Below are positions 19,162 to 28,828 of a DNA stretch of 54,009 nucleotides, in pieces. Position 1 is the first letter of the stretch. Each line of letters opens with the position of its first letter. The notes below the pieces were generated by a model, which saw nothing but the letters and a program-made list of their open reading frames with translations, did not search any database and had not been told where the DNA came from. The stretch is from Gemmatimonadota bacterium. GTDB lineage: Bacteria > Gemmatimonadota > Gemmatimonadetes > Gemmatimonadales > GWC2-71-9. The translations under genes and the position numbers were made by a program. The stretch spans positions 1 through 54,009 of the forward strand of contig JADFIT010000007.1 in assembly GCA_022566515.1 (NCBI GenBank). Reading direction: 5' to 3'.

Positions 19162-20597
19162 CCCACGATAGCGACACAGACAACCATCCATCTCCGTCCG
19201 CCTCGCATCAAATGTGGGGCGGGCGTTTTGCTACGCCGCCCAGCGAGGCGTTGGCGGCGCTCAACAACAGTCTTTCGGTCGACCGCCGCCTGTGGGCACA
19301 GGACGTTCGCGCCAGCAAGGCATGGGTGACGGCACTGCAGGATGCGGGGGTACTGGATTCCGAGGAGGCAGGGTTGTTGCACGGGGGTCTCGATCGGGTG
19401 GGCGACCGCCTCTCTGGCGGCGCCGAAGCCGAGGCAGCAGACGAGGACATTCACACCCTGGTAGAGCGACTTCTGTACCAAGAAGTGGGAGACCTTGCCG
19501 GTAAGCTTCACACTGGGCGCTCCCGCAACGATCAAGTCGCCACGGATTTGAGGTTGTGGTGTCTCGACGCGCTGGGCCCGCTCGACGAACAGATCGCGGC
19601 GCTGGGAGCCGCTCTCGTGGTGCAGGCGCGGGCGGGCATAGACATGCTTCTTCCCGGGTACACCCATGGTCAGCAGGCCCAGCCCGTCCGCTGGGCGTAT
19701 GTCTTACTGGCCCACGCCTGGCCGCTGGTGCGAGACCGAGATCGGTTGGCGGATGTGCGGCGCCGAGTGGCTGAGCTTCCGTTGGGATCCGGTGCGCTAG
19801 CCGGATCTAGCGTGGCGGTGGACCGTGACCTATTGAGGGACATTCTCGGGTTTCGCACGGTGTCGGCGAACGCCCTGGACGCCACGGGCGACCGAGATTT
19901 TGTGGCGGAGTTGTTGTTCGCCCTCACGTTGCTGGCAACGCACCTGTCCCGATTAGGGACAGAGTTGGTCACGTACAGTTCGACCGAGTACGGTTTCGTT
20001 CGATTGAGCGATGCGTTCTCGACTGGATCGAGTCTCCTCCCTCAGAAGCGGAACCCCGACGTATTCGAGCTTGCCAGGGCCAAGGCGGCGCGGACGCTGG
20101 GTGATCTGGTTGCGATGGTGGGCATGTTACGCGCCTTACCTGCGGGATACAGTAAAGACCTGCAAGAGGATAAATCGTTGTTGTTCGACGCCATGGACGC
20201 TGCGTTGGTCACATTGCCTGCGGTGCGGGGGGCCGTGGAGACGATGCAGCCGATTCCGGACCGAATGCAATCGGTGTTGCGCGAAACGCTGCTAGCAACC
20301 GACGTCGCGGACGAGTTGGTTGGAGAAGGCGTGCCGTTTCGGGAGGCCCATGGTTTGGCCGGGCGTCTGGTGCGAGAGGCGGAAGACCTCGGCGTCTCGC
20401 TTCGTGAATTGCCGGCTGAGCGTGCGAGGAAGATTCATGAGGTGCTGCCCGACGTATTGGGGCGGTTGGGATCTTTCGAAGACTCGGTCGAGCGCCGCCG
20501 CACGTCCGGGGGAACCTCGAGAGCATCAGTCGAGGCGCAACTCGGCGTTTTGGAGCAGGCGTTTGCTGGCCAGTTCCCTCCGGAGGCTGCAACCTAG
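19158..20597 (+). CDS. argH: Argininosuccinate lyase
   Basis: Splits argininosuccinate into arginine and fumarate. The 479-residue fumarase-superfamily enzyme has MWGGRFATPPSEAL at the N-terminus, DEDIHTLVERLL, HTGRSRNDQVATDLRLW, the GYTHGQQAQPVRW segment with the catalytic His, and the signature loop GSSLLPQKRNPDVFEL with the catalytic Ser. The GTG start overlaps argG by 4 bp. Its stop shares a CTAG with the stop of the convergent small acidic gene. Confidence 0.98.
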   Translation: MTHDSDTDNHPSPSASHQMWGGRFATPPSEALAALNNSLSVDRRLWAQDVRASKAWVTALQDAGVLDSEEAGLLHGGLDRVGDRLSGGAEAEAADEDIHTLVERLLYQEVGDLAGKLHTGRSRNDQVATDLRLWCLDALGPLDEQIAALGAALVVQARAGIDMLLPGYTHGQQAQPVRWAYVLLAHAWPLVRDRDRLADVRRRVAELPLGSGALAGSSVAVDRDLLRDILGFRTVSANALDATGDRDFVAELLFALTLLATHLSRLGTELVTYSSTEYGFVRLSDAFSTGSSLLPQKRNPDVFELARAKAARTLGDLVAMVGMLRALPAGYSKDLQEDKSLLFDAMDAALVTLPAVRGAVETMQPIPDRMQSVLRETLLATDVADELVGEGVPFREAHGLAGRLVREAEDLGVSLRELPAERARKIHEVLPDVLGRLGSFEDSVERRRTSGGTSRASVEAQLGVLEQAFAGQFPPEAAT

Positions 20598-20827
20598 TCG
20601 CTCAGTTCCTCCAACATCTGCACGAAGTCGGGTTCTTCCCAGCGAAACCGGTGAGGGTCCACCGCGTCACGGAGGGTGGAGAGCAAATCGGAGATTTGCT
20701 CGGCAAAGGGTTCTTCGAACTCCTCTTCGCGAAAGATGTCTTCCGCCCAAGCGGCCAGATCCTCGAGCGGCAGAAATCCCTCGATGTGCAGCTCGATTTG
20801 GGCTTTCAGGTCGTTACGAGTCAGCAT
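20594..20827 (-). CDS. Small acidic hypothetical protein, 77 residues
   Basis: Not recognised. From ATG 20827 the product begins MLTRNDLKAQIELHIEGFLP and is strongly acidic and helical, with AWAEDIFREEEFEEPFAEQI and WEEPDFVQMLEELSD. The frame is open upstream to 20989, but that extension covers the promoter of the divergent HNH gene and looks non-coding. No membrane span. Its stop overlaps the argH stop, which makes it a tightly convergent neighbour. Acidic composition could mean a protein-binding or DNA-mimic role, but that is speculation. Confidence 0.6.
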   Translation of the reverse strand: MLTRNDLKAQIELHIEGFLPLEDLAAWAEDIFREEEFEEPFAEQISDLLSTLRDAVDPHRFRWEEPDFVQMLEELSD

Positions 20828-20875
20828 ACACACATGGCAGTGGCGTTTCGCGTTGTGAGGCCAGAAGCTATAGTC

Positions 20876-20904
20876 TTGCAATAACTTACGGCGCTGGGTA
20901 AAAT
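20876..20904 (+). promoter_or_regulatory. Promoter for HNH gene
   Basis: A TTGCAA (20876-20881), a 17-bp spacer and TAAAAT (20899-20904) form a good sigma-70-type promoter reading toward the HNH gene. The transcript start would fall about 30 bp before ATG 20941. The leader holds a CCCGCC/GGCGGG inverted repeat around 20926-20950. Confidence 0.6.
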
Positions 20905-20940
20905 ACCTACGAACTCGTTTAGGCCCCGCCGATTTGCACA

Positions 20941-21525
20941 ATGCGGCGGGATTTGTGTCATATGTTGCTGCATACACGTTGCTTGGCATTGAACACGTCT
21001 TTTGAGCCGCTGACCCTCGTTCCGGTTCGGCGGGCCTTGCGGTTGGTTATCGACGGCAAGGCCGAGATCGTCGAGGTGGATAGGGGTCGGTTCTTCCGAA
21101 GCGAGCACCTGACCATTCCCAGGCCCAGTGTCATACGGTTGGTCAGATTCGTGCATGTTCCCCGCAAGTTCCGCCGTCAGGTCACCAACACGTTCCTCTT
21201 CGCCCGCGACCGGTACAGCTGTCAATACTGCGGTCGATCGGTTGCCCAGTTCCGCAGCAGGGAATGCCTGACCCGCGATCATCTCGTTCCCCTCTCGCGC
21301 GGCGGCACGAATGATTGGACGAACGTTACCACGTCGTGTTCGACTTGCAACACGAGGAAGGGAAACCGGCTTCCCCAAGAGTGCGGCATGCACCCACGTA
21401 TGACCCCGCACGAACCGTATTTCGTGCATCTGGCGTGGGCCGTACGGCGTCTTACGCCTATCCAGTCGAAATACATCAAGATGTTCTACGGTCGGGACAC
21501 TCTGGCCCAGATCTCTCGACTGTAG
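20941..21525 (+). CDS. HNH endonuclease family protein
   Basis: A 194-residue protein with the widespread small-HNH layout. The N-terminal domain reads CLALNTSFEPLTLVPVRRAL and LRLVIDGKAEIVE; then the metal-binding treble clef CQYCG, LTRDHLVPLSRGG (HNH His) and CSTCNTRKGNR. The second CxxC pair stabilises the fold. Start ATG 20941 or more likely ATG 20962 (MLLHTRC). Single-gene unit with its own promoter. The biological target is unknown for this conserved group; no methylase or defence partner is adjacent, so a restriction role is not supported. Confidence 0.88.
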   Translation: MRRDLCHMLLHTRCLALNTSFEPLTLVPVRRALRLVIDGKAEIVEVDRGRFFRSEHLTIPRPSVIRLVRFVHVPRKFRRQVTNTFLFARDRYSCQYCGRSVAQFRSRECLTRDHLVPLSRGGTNDWTNVTTSCSTCNTRKGNRLPQECGMHPRMTPHEPYFVHLAWAVRRLTPIQSKYIKMFYGRDTLAQISRL

Positions 21526-21610
21526 CTTTGGACGGCTCAACGACCCGGCGACGCCAGAGAGTGATTATCAGGGTGCTTGGGGAATAGATGGGAGGTGGTG
21601 AGGGTGCTCC

Positions 21611-23224
21611 ATGTCCGCTATCTTACCAGATTATGATCCTTGTGACAGAGGAGATTTGGCAGCCTATCACCTAGCCGAACTCTTCGCCGAGCAGGCGGAG
21701 AAGAATCCCAGTCGAGAATGCCTCATTTTTGGCTTGCGGCGCATGACGTATGGCCAGGTGGACCAGGAAGCCAGGGCGTTACAGGCGGCGTTCAGCGACT
21801 TCGGCATCGAGGCGGGAGATTCCGTTGCCGTAGAACTCACCAACCGGCCGGAGTGGATCGTCTGTCTCCTGGCTGCCGCTCGATTGGGGGCTGTCGTTGT
21901 TCCCATCGACCCGTCAGTGAGTTACCACGAACTCAAGTACCAGCTGCGTCACGCTGAGGTGAGCCTGCTGGTGGTTGCCGAGTCAGATGAGCTAGATCCT
22001 CTCGAGGTGTTCGACGAGCTCATCGCGGAGTTGCCCGACCTCCACTACCTCATCACAGTCGGCGATGAGGATCGGTGGTACGACGACAGGGTTTTCCGGT
22101 TTCGCGATTTGGTATCGGGTGGCCGGCGAACGCCGCAGCCCATCGCAGAGCTGGATCCGGCGTCTGATCCCTTGGCGATCGTTTACACCTCGGGCACGAC
22201 GGGTAAGCCCAAGGGTGTCGTGCTGACGCATGAAAACCTGGTTCTGACAGCGATCCGAACCACAGAGGCGCTAGTGCCTGAGGAAGGCGAGGTAGTGCTA
22301 TGTGCCGTCCCGCTGTCAACGGTGTTTGGCACTCATATCGCCATCTCCACCCTGCTCATGGGGGCCACGCTGGTGCTGTTGGATCGCTTCAAGGCCAATG
22401 AGGCCCTGGCGGTGATCGAGCGCGAGCGGGTCACTATCTGTCACGGGGTGCCGACAATGTTCCAGCTCTTGATGCGCGACACATCATTCAAGAGTCGGGA
22501 TCTCTCTGCTGTCCGAACCGGCATCGTGGCCGGGAGCCCGGTCTCCGCGGACCTGGTGCGGCGAGTTCGGCAGTGGAATGACGTGCAGATCGCCTATGGC
22601 CTGACCGAGACTGGGCCGACTGTGACGATCACGCGTTTCGGGGATTCTCCCGAGGCGCGTGAAAGCACGGTGGGCCGGCCGATCGAGGGTGTCGACTTGA
22701 AGATTGTCGACATCAAGACGCAAGTCCTTCATGGGGCTGAGGCTGCTGGCGAACTCGCCGTAAAGGGACCGAACGTGATGTCGGGTTATTACCGCATGCC
22801 TTCGGAAACCGAGCGGTCGTTCACACCTGAAGGATACTTTCTCACCGGTGACCTTGCGGTCACGGATGAGGACGGGTTTGTGACGATCGTGGGCCGCCGC
22901 GCAGACATGATCATTCGCGGGGGCTACAACATTTATCCGCGCGAGCTGGAGGATGTCCTCCGCACGCATCCTGGTATCGACGAAGTCTGCGTGTTTGGTA
23001 TCCCCAACGAGATTCTAGGGGAACTCATTTGCGCCGGCATCGTCCCGGTCGAAGGCGCCATTGTCACGGGTGACGAGTTGAAGGAATTCGCCCGCGATCG
23101 AGTCGCCGATTACAAGGTCCCTGACATCGTCCGTTTCCTCGACAGCTTCCCGATGACCGGGAACGGGAAGGTGAAACGTATGGAACTGGCGGAGTTGGTG
23201 AGACTCGAGATGAGTACAAAGTGA
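21611..23224 (+). CDS. AMP-dependent acyl-CoA synthetase/ligase
   Basis: Activates a carboxylic acid to an acyl-adenylate and then to acyl-CoA. The 537-residue ANL enzyme shows the P-loop [19 protein letters not shown], the A5 YGLTETGPT, the A7 [17 protein letters not shown]8 [21 protein letters not shown] hinge, and the catalytic Lys in [10 protein letters not shown]. Length fits medium/long-chain fatty acyl-CoA ligases. SD-like GGGAGG lies upstream of ATG 21611. The stop overlaps the next gene as GTGA. The substrate is not predictable from these motifs. Confidence 0.92.
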   Translation: MSAILPDYDPCDRGDLAAYHLAELFAEQAEKNPSRECLIFGLRRMTYGQVDQEARALQAAFSDFGIEAGDSVAVELTNRPEWIVCLLAAARLGAVVVPIDPSVSYHELKYQLRHAEVSLLVVAESDELDPLEVFDELIAELPDLHYLITVGDEDRWYDDRVFRFRDLVSGGRRTPQPIAELDPASDPLAIVYTSGTTGKPKGVVLTHENLVLTAIRTTEALVPEEGEVVLCAVPLSTVFGTHIAISTLLMGATLVLLDRFKANEALAVIERERVTICHGVPTMFQLLMRDTSFKSRDLSAVRTGIVAGSPVSADLVRRVRQWNDVQIAYGLTETGPTVTITRFGDSPEARESTVGRPIEGVDLKIVDIKTQVLHGAEAAGELAVKGPNVMSGYYRMPSETERSFTPEGYFLTGDLAVTDEDGFVTIVGRRADMIIRGGYNIYPRELEDVLRTHPGIDEVCVFGIPNEILGELICAGIVPVEGAIVTGDELKEFARDRVADYKVPDIVRFLDSFPMTGNGKVKRMELAELVRLEMSTK

Positions 23225-25215
23225 ACGAAACGAACGAAACGTCTGAAGCGCCCCTGGTATCGCGCGCACCACTAAACACACGCAAGACCTCAGGTAACGC
23301 TGCCTTATTGATCGATTTTGACAATGTGACGATGGGGATTCGGTCGGATCTCCAGCACCAACTCAAGGAACTCCTCAATTCCGAGATTATCAAGGGCAAA
23401 GTGGCGGTGCAGCGCGCCTACGCTGATTGGCGTCGCTACCCACAGTATATCGTGCCACTCTCGGAATCCTCGATCGATCTCATCTTTGCGCCGGCGTTCG
23501 GATCGAACAAGAAGAACGCTACCGATATTCGCCTCGCCATCGACGCACTCGAACTCGTGTTCACACGGCCCGAAATCAACACCTTCATCTTGCTCTCGGG
23601 GGACAGCGATTTCTCGAGCCTCGTTCTCAAGCTCAAAGAGTACGGCAAGTGGGTCATCGGTGTCGGTATCCGAGAATCTGCCAGCGATCTGTTGGTGCAG
23701 AACTGTGACGAGTACTACAGTTACACGGAGCTTACCGGTTTCGCGAAGGAAGGCGAGACAGAAGTCATGCGGCGCGATCCATGGGAACTGGTGGTCGAAG
23801 CGACGCTCCGCATGAAGGAGAGCAATGACACGATGCGGTCGGATCGGCTCAAGCAGGTCATGCAGCAGCTCGATCCGCACTTCGACGAAAAAGATGCCGG
23901 GTTCAACCGGTTCGGCAAATTTGTGATCGAGGCACGTCGCCGCGGACTGCTGGAACTCGAGAAGATGGAGAGCGGCCAGTACCAGATAGACATTGGCCCG
24001 GATGCCAACGTTCCACCTGATAGTGTGATGCCGCCGGCTGGAGAGGAGGAGCCCCGAGAGGCGAAGCCGCAGAAGAAAAGCGGTGGCGACGCCAAGGGGC
24101 CGGCCCCGAGCGGAACGCTCACGTTGGCGGACGGCTTTGCGCTCTTGAAGCAGGTCTTGGTGGACTTGCAAGCGGTCGGCGAGAATTCAACGGATGCCAA
24201 GAAAGCTCGCGAGCGAATGACGGAGTTGGCAAGCGTTGCCGACGATCCGATCTTCGAGCCCAGACGCTTTAGCCGGATGCTGAGACAGGCTCGCGATGCC
24301 GGTATCATCGATCTCGTGAAAGACGGCAGGGTGTACCGGCTGAGGTTGAAGGCTGAAGAAGACGTGTCCGAACCGGAAGAGCGGCCGTCAAAGGGGCCAG
24401 AGCAGCCTGAGGAAACCACGGAGACGTCCCGACCGCGGGCCGAAGCCAAGGACGCAGAGCCGGCTGCCGTCGAGCAGTCGGATGCCAAGAGGAAGGTGGC
24501 GAAACGGTCTCTCCACAGCCGTGGAGGCAAGCGCTCGGGCAAGGTTGCCGAGATTCGCGAGGCTGCACCAGAGGGGGCCGCAGAGGCCCCTGCGGTCGAG
24601 GAGGTGCAACCACCCCAGGAATCCGGTCGTAGCGGTGAAGCGAAGCCGGCCCGGCGGTCGGTGAGGGGTCGCGGGAGTAGTCGTACGTACAACAAGCCCA
24701 AGACCACAACCACCGATCCGGTTCTTGAGGAGCCGACGCCGCAAGTGGAGCCGGTATTGCCCAGGGCAATCCCAACCGCGACGCGAAGGTCCATACGTGG
24801 ACGGGGTTCGAGCCGCCGGACGAAGCAGGCACCGATCCCCCATGGAGTTCCGCCCGAAGATAGGAGCACAGCTCGGGACAGGACTGAATCAGCAGGCCGC
24901 GAGAAGAAAGGTGCTGTCCGGCACTCACCACACAGAGGCGAGACGCAGGGGAGCGGCAGGCGGGACACCGATCTGGAGCGCGCGTCACGGAGTGACGCGA
25001 GGTCAAGATCTCGGGGCCGACGGCAGCCTACAGCCGGGCGCTCTGACGGGGATGCCCCTGGTGAGCAATCCCCCCAGGGCACACCTCGATCGTCCCGCGA
25101 GACAAAAGCCGCCTCGTCACTCATCGAGAAGCGTGCGGTTGACGAATCCGAAGGCGGCGGTGGCTTTTTCAAGCAGCTGCTACAGAGCTTTCGAGGAGAG
25201 GACAAAAACGAGTAG
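23221..25215 (+). CDS. NYN (LabA/DUF88) domain protein with OST-HTH domains and Arg/Gly-rich tail
   Basis: A 664-residue protein. Residues about 25-175 are a PIN-like NYN nuclease domain with its acidic residues in [23 protein letters not shown] and [12 protein letters not shown]. Residues about 180-262 form an OST-HTH/LOTUS winged helix ([29 protein letters not shown]) and residues about 300-380 a second one ([17 protein letters not shown]). The last 280 residues are low-complexity and basic, with four KRS/RRS...RG modules such as [11 protein letters not shown] and [11 protein letters not shown]. Domains of this sort act on RNA. GTG start overlaps the ligase stop. Confidence 0.9.
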   Translation: MNETNETSEAPLVSRAPLNTRKTSGNAALLIDFDNVTMGIRSDLQHQLKELLNSEIIKGKVAVQRAYADWRRYPQYIVPLSESSIDLIFAPAFGSNKKNATDIRLAIDALELVFTRPEINTFILLSGDSDFSSLVLKLKEYGKWVIGVGIRESASDLLVQNCDEYYSYTELTGFAKEGETEVMRRDPWELVVEATLRMKESNDTMRSDRLKQVMQQLDPHFDEKDAGFNRFGKFVIEARRRGLLELEKMESGQYQIDIGPDANVPPDSVMPPAGEEEPREAKPQKKSGGDAKGPAPSGTLTLADGFALLKQVLVDLQAVGENSTDAKKARERMTELASVADDPIFEPRRFSRMLRQARDAGIIDLVKDGRVYRLRLKAEEDVSEPEERPSKGPEQPEETTETSRPRAEAKDAEPAAVEQSDAKRKVAKRSLHSRGGKRSGKVAEIREAAPEGAAEAPAVEEVQPPQESGRSGEAKPARRSVRGRGSSRTYNKPKTTTTDPVLEEPTPQVEPVLPRAIPTATRRSIRGRGSSRRTKQAPIPHGVPPEDRSTARDRTESAGREKKGAVRHSPHRGETQGSGRRDTDLERASRSDARSRSRGRRQPTAGRSDGDAPGEQSPQGTPRSSRETKAASSLIEKRAVDESEGGGGFFKQLLQSFRGEDKNE

Positions 25216-25801
25216 TAACAGCAACCTTCCCCGCAAATTCTACGCGCGCGACACCGTAAGTGTCGCGCGCGATCTTTTGGGCTGCGTTCTGGAAACACGC
25301 ATTCGTGGTGCTGTGACGGCAGGGCGTATCGTCGAAGTCGAGGCCTATGTGGGCCCTCATGACCCCGCTTCGCACGGCGCCAACTGGCGCCGCACGGCGC
25401 GGACAGAACCCATGTACGGCGCTCCCGGAAGCGCGTACGTCTACAGGTCGTACGGGGTCCACTGGTGTTTCAATGTCGTAACGGAGCGTGACGATTATCC
25501 TGCGGCTGTGTTGGTGCGTGCACTGGAGCCCCTGCGGGGCATGAAGGTGATGTCGCGACGCCGGTCCCAAGACGATCTGCGGTTGCTCTGTTCCGGGCCG
25601 GGTCGGCTCACCCAAGCTCTCGGCATCACGGCTGCGTTGAACAGCGCTCGTCTGGATGGTGCACGGATCTGCATCAAACAGGGAACGCTGCTATCGGAGG
25701 AAGAGGTGGGATCGGGGCCACGGGTGGGGATCTCGCGTGCGACGGACTGGCCGCTCCGTTTCTTCGTAGAAGGCTCTCGGTGGCTTTCCCGCCGTGGGTG
25801 A
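25160..25801 (+). CDS. 3-methyladenine DNA glycosylase (MPG/AAG family)
   Basis: Excises alkylated purines from DNA. Family motifs run LPRKFYARDTVSVARDLLG, IVEVEAYVGPHDPASH (catalytic Glu region), the Tyr-containing GSAYVYRSYGVHWCFNVV, AVLVRALEPL, and SGPGRLTQALGI. The homologous part begins at about 25220, right after the NYN gene stop, yet no ATG/GTG/TTG is in frame there. The nearest standard start is GTG 25160, inside the NYN gene, which I used. An ACG at 25208, 5-7 bases after a GGAGAGG Shine-Dalgarno sequence, is an alternative. The protein is otherwise full length. Confidence 0.88.
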   Translation: MAFSSSCYRAFEERTKTSSNSNLPRKFYARDTVSVARDLLGCVLETRIRGAVTAGRIVEVEAYVGPHDPASHGANWRRTARTEPMYGAPGSAYVYRSYGVHWCFNVVTERDDYPAAVLVRALEPLRGMKVMSRRRSQDDLRLLCSGPGRLTQALGITAALNSARLDGARICIKQGTLLSEEEVGSGPRVGISRATDWPLRFFVEGSRWLSRRG

Positions 25802-25804
25802 GTT

Positions 25805-26431
25805 CTAGCGCTGGGTGCTTACGATCTCCTCGGAGTGGGTCAGCGCGTAGCGGAGCCCGATGTTGAAGGCGTGCTGCTGGCTCCGAATCACAAAGTCGTT
25901 GCTAGCCGGCATGAACTGGTACTGGCCGAATAATGCCCAGCGCTCGTTGAACCGGCCTTGGATGCCCCCGCTTAGGACGAGGAATGCCTTGGTAGCCGCG
26001 CTCTCAACTGCGCTTCTATCGAGGCTGCTGGTGAACGGCGGGAGCGGCTCTGCGTCGGTAATGCGATGGATGGCAAACCCGCCCCCGAGAAACACCTGAA
26101 TCTTGCCATCGGTCGGAACGGCATACACGGTAGCCTGAATCCGCTGACCGCTTTCGAAGCTGACCGCCTGTCCGGTGCTGATAGTCTGGCTGGCGATGTT
26201 GTCGAAGTACAGTTGGTCGAACGCCAGGTACAGGGCGGAGCGACCTGCCGTGATGAACCAATGGCCCCCTGCGGAGTAGCCAGTCTGATTGCCACCGGCT
26301 TTGAAGAGGAAGGCTCCACCCTGGGCTCCCCAATACCATTTTTTCTGCCACGATCGGTCTTGGGCGGTGGCCGGAACTGTCTGAGCCGCCAGCAGCAGAG
26401 CGACCAGGAAGATTCCGCTTCGATTTCGCAT
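25805..26431 (-). CDS. Secreted outer-membrane beta-barrel-like protein
   Basis: Not assigned to a named family. From ATG 26431 (GGAGG 8 bases upstream) the 208-residue product has a signal peptide MRNRSGIFLVALLLAAQTVP ending at ATAQD, then alternating aromatic/hydrophobic strands rich in Gly (WYWGAQGGAFLF, GGHWFITAGRSALYLAFDQL, KIQVFLGGGFAI, FLVLSGGIQGRF, WALFGQYQFM) and ends in a strand HAFNIGLRYALTH. That pattern fits an eight-stranded OmpA/OmpX-like barrel. Convergent with the glycosylase gene, 3 bp apart. Confidence 0.8.
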   Translation of the reverse strand: MRNRSGIFLVALLLAAQTVPATAQDRSWQKKWYWGAQGGAFLFKAGGNQTGYSAGGHWFITAGRSALYLAFDQLYFDNIASQTISTGQAVSFESGQRIQATVYAVPTDGKIQVFLGGGFAIHRITDAEPLPPFTSSLDRSAVESAATKAFLVLSGGIQGRFNERWALFGQYQFMPASNDFVIRSQQHAFNIGLRYALTHSEEIVSTQR

Positions 26432-26591
26432 CTGGTTTGCCTCCAACGAGTTAGCCGTCAGGGAACAGCAGTCCCCAAAATAGGGATTCCGAGCTAAAAA
26501 TCCACCCCCAAAATACCGTATGGCATTGAAAATGGACGATTTAAGGCCCGAAACCCCGAAACTACTTGAAGGGCGTGGCTTCGGCGGTGAT

Positions 26592-27791
26592 CTAGATCAA
26601 CTTCAGCCGAGTCCCGACCTTTACGAAGGCCTCTAGCGCCTGATCCAGGTCGTCCTTGGTGTGGCCCGCCGAGACCTGGCAGCGAACCCGGGCCTCCCCT
26701 TTTGGGACCACCGGAAATCCAAATCCTGTCACGAACACGCCCTCATCGAGCAAGAGGTTGCTCATCTGAATGGCCTTGGCTGTTTCGCCGAGGATGACCG
26801 GGATGATCGGCGTTTCACCCTCGAGGGGCTTGAAGCCTCGGGCAAGGAGCTGTTCGCGGAAATACCGGGCGTTCTCGTGGAGCGCTGTCACGCGTTCGGG
26901 GTGGCTCCTCAGGTACCGCACCGCGCCGAGTGCGCTGCCGGCGACCGCGCAGGGCAGGGCGTTGGAGAACAGCTGTGGTCGGGCCCGCTGGGTCAAGTAA
27001 TCGGTGAGCGCGGCAGACGAGGCGGTGAATCCCCCGGCGGCGCCGCCGAGCGCTTTTCCGAGAGTTGACGTGATGATGTCGACCTCACCGAGCACGCCCA
27101 CGTGTTCGGCCGTCCCCCGGCCGGTGGTTCCCAGCACGCCGGTGGCGTGTGAGTCATCGACGACGACGACGGCATCATGTTCCCGTGCCAGCTCCAAGAT
27201 GCCGGCGAGCTTCGCCACGTCTCCCTCCATGGAGAATATGCCGTCGCTGACGACGTAGCGCGTCCGCTTGTTTCGGGAAGCCTCGAGCTTGGCCTTGAGA
27301 TCGTCGAGGTCGGAGTGCTCGTAAACGGCGGTTTCGCACTTGCTGATCGACTTGGCGAGGCGCATGGCGTCGATGATCGATGCGTGATTTAGGCGATCCG
27401 AAATAATGATGTCATCCGGCCCCGTGAGCGTGGCAAACAGGCCCTCATTGGCGTTCCAGCACGACACGTAGGTGAGTGACGATTCCGTCCCGACGAGTTC
27501 CGCCAGTTCTCTTTCCAGCTCGCGGTGCACCGTGAAGGTGCCACAGATGAATCGGACGCTTGCCGTACCGGCTCCAAAGCGTTCCAGGGCATCCTTCCCA
27601 GCCCGTACAACCGAGGGCTCGTTGCTCAGGGCGAGGTAGTTGTTGCTCGACAGGATGATGATCTGCCCTCGTCCTTCCATGGTGACACGGGGCGCTTGGG
27701 GCGAGTCGATGTAGTTGAGTTTCTTGTAGATCCCATCCTGCCGGAATTGGTGGAGTTCGTCTCGCAGCCGCTGTTCCATGGTGGCGTTCAT
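26592..27791 (-). CDS. kbl: Glycine C-acetyltransferase (2-amino-3-ketobutyrate CoA ligase)
   Basis: Second enzyme of threonine degradation: cleaves 2-amino-3-ketobutyrate with CoA to glycine and acetyl-CoA. The 399-residue alpha-oxoamine synthase shows QGQIIILSSNNYLALS-like substrate loop (here GRGQIIILSSNNYLALS), GTASVRFICGT, the PLP Asp in VVVDDSHATGVLG, and the Schiff-base Lys in ITSTLGKALGGAAGGF. Its ATG overlaps the tdh stop, and tdh makes its substrate, which distinguishes it from the related BioF and HemA enzymes. Confidence 0.96.
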   Translation of the reverse strand: MNATMEQRLRDELHQFRQDGIYKKLNYIDSPQAPRVTMEGRGQIIILSSNNYLALSNEPSVVRAGKDALERFGAGTASVRFICGTFTVHRELERELAELVGTESSLTYVSCWNANEGLFATLTGPDDIIISDRLNHASIIDAMRLAKSISKCETAVYEHSDLDDLKAKLEASRNKRTRYVVSDGIFSMEGDVAKLAGILELAREHDAVVVVDDSHATGVLGTTGRGTAEHVGVLGEVDIITSTLGKALGGAAGGFTASSAALTDYLTQRARPQLFSNALPCAVAGSALGAVRYLRSHPERVTALHENARYFREQLLARGFKPLEGETPIIPVILGETAKAIQMSNLLLDEGVFVTGFGFPVVPKGEARVRCQVSAGHTKDDLDQALEAFVKVGTRLKLI

Positions 27792-28828
27792 GCACTTCCT
27801 CCAATTTCGAGGATGACCTTGCCCGCTTCGCCGGATCGAATAGCGGCGAGGGCGTCGTCGATCTGTTGCATGGGAAAGGTGTGGGTGACGACGGGCGACG
27901 GATCAAAGAGCCCCGATTCAAGGAAGGACCGCATCTGGTACCACGTCTCGAACATTTTGCGTCCCACGACGCCGTAGACTGTGAGCCCTTTGAAGATCAG
28001 GTCGTTGGCGATTTGGATGGGCACTTCCTTCTCGGGAATGCCCAGGAGCTGCACTCGACCGCCCGGTCGCGCGCACTTCAATGCCTGTCTGATGGCGTCC
28101 GGATGTCCGGACATTTCACATACGACATCGACGCCCGCCGAATGCGTCTCATCCATCACACGCTGCACCAGGTCTTCTTGGATTACATCGATACAGACAT
28201 GCGCGCCCATTTCTCTTGCGAGTTCGAGACGGCGGGTGACGAGGTCGGCGGCGAAGATGCGGGCCGCTCCTGCGGCGTGTGCGACGCCGACTGCGAAGCA
28301 TCCAATGGGTCCACAGCCTAGCACGAGGACGGTGCTTCCCGGAATATCTGCCGTGAGAACGGTGTGAAAGGCGTTGCCGATGGGATCCATGATGGCTCCC
28401 GTCACTGTGGAGATGTCACCCAGCGGCATCACGTTCGAGGCCGGCATGGCGATGTATTCGGCGAATGCCCCGTCACGATCGATGCCGATGATTTGGGTGC
28501 TGGGACACACGTGACCGGCCCCCGTGCGGCTCTGTCTCGTGTGGCCGGAGACGATGTGTCCCTCTGCGGTTACACGCTGACCGATATGAAAGGTGTCACC
28601 GACGTCTCGGCCGATCTCGACGATCTCTCCTGCGAATTCATGGCCGACCACGATGGGCGGCTTTATACGGCCCTGAGCCCACTCATTCCAGTCGGCGATG
28701 TGGAGGTCGGTTCCGCAGACGCCTGCGTGGTGCACCTCGATCACCACGTCGGTGAGGCCGCATGTGGGTTTGGGGATGTCGGTGAGAATTAGGCCGGGGG
28801 CCCGCTGAAGTTTCTGAATTGCGCGCAT
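27788..28828 (-). CDS. tdh: L-threonine 3-dehydrogenase lacking most structural-zinc cysteines
   Basis: NAD-dependent zinc alcohol-dehydrogenase family enzyme converting threonine to 2-amino-3-ketobutyrate. From ATG 28828 (MRAIQKLQRAPGL) it has 346 residues. The catalytic zinc ligands are intact: Cys and the His/Glu in GVCGTDLHIADWNEW and VVGHEFAGEI. The Rossmann motif is VLVLGCGPIGCFAVG. In the E. coli enzyme the structural-zinc loop is CGHCRNCRGGRTHLC; here it reads SGHTRQSRTGAGHVC, so three of four Cys are replaced. The frame is open further upstream to 28990, but that part has no homology-like features. Confidence 0.94.
   Translation of the reverse strand: MRAIQKLQRAPGLILTDIPKPTCGLTDVVIEVHHAGVCGTDLHIADWNEWAQGRIKPPIVVGHEFAGEIVEIGRDVGDTFHIGQRVTAEGHIVSGHTRQSRTGAGHVCPSTQIIGIDRDGAFAEYIAMPASNVMPLGDISTVTGAIMDPIGNAFHTVLTADIPGSTVLVLGCGPIGCFAVGVAHAAGAARIFAADLVTRRLELAREMGAHVCIDVIQEDLVQRVMDETHSAGVDVVCEMSGHPDAIRQALKCARPGGRVQLLGIPEKEVPIQIANDLIFKGLTVYGVVGRKMFETWYQMRSFLESGLFDPSPVVTHTFPMQQIDDALAAIRSGEAGKVILEIGGSA

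Noticed and set aside
20941-21525. HNH protein as a restriction enzyme or defence system
   Set aside because: No methyltransferase, helicase or other defence gene adjoins it; the neighbours are metabolic, and this conserved HNH group is widespread outside defence islands.
23721-25298. 525-codon minus-strand frame opposite the NYN gene
   Set aside because: Ser/Arg-rich low-complexity translation mirrors the Lys/Arg/Glu-rich sense protein; there is no domain.
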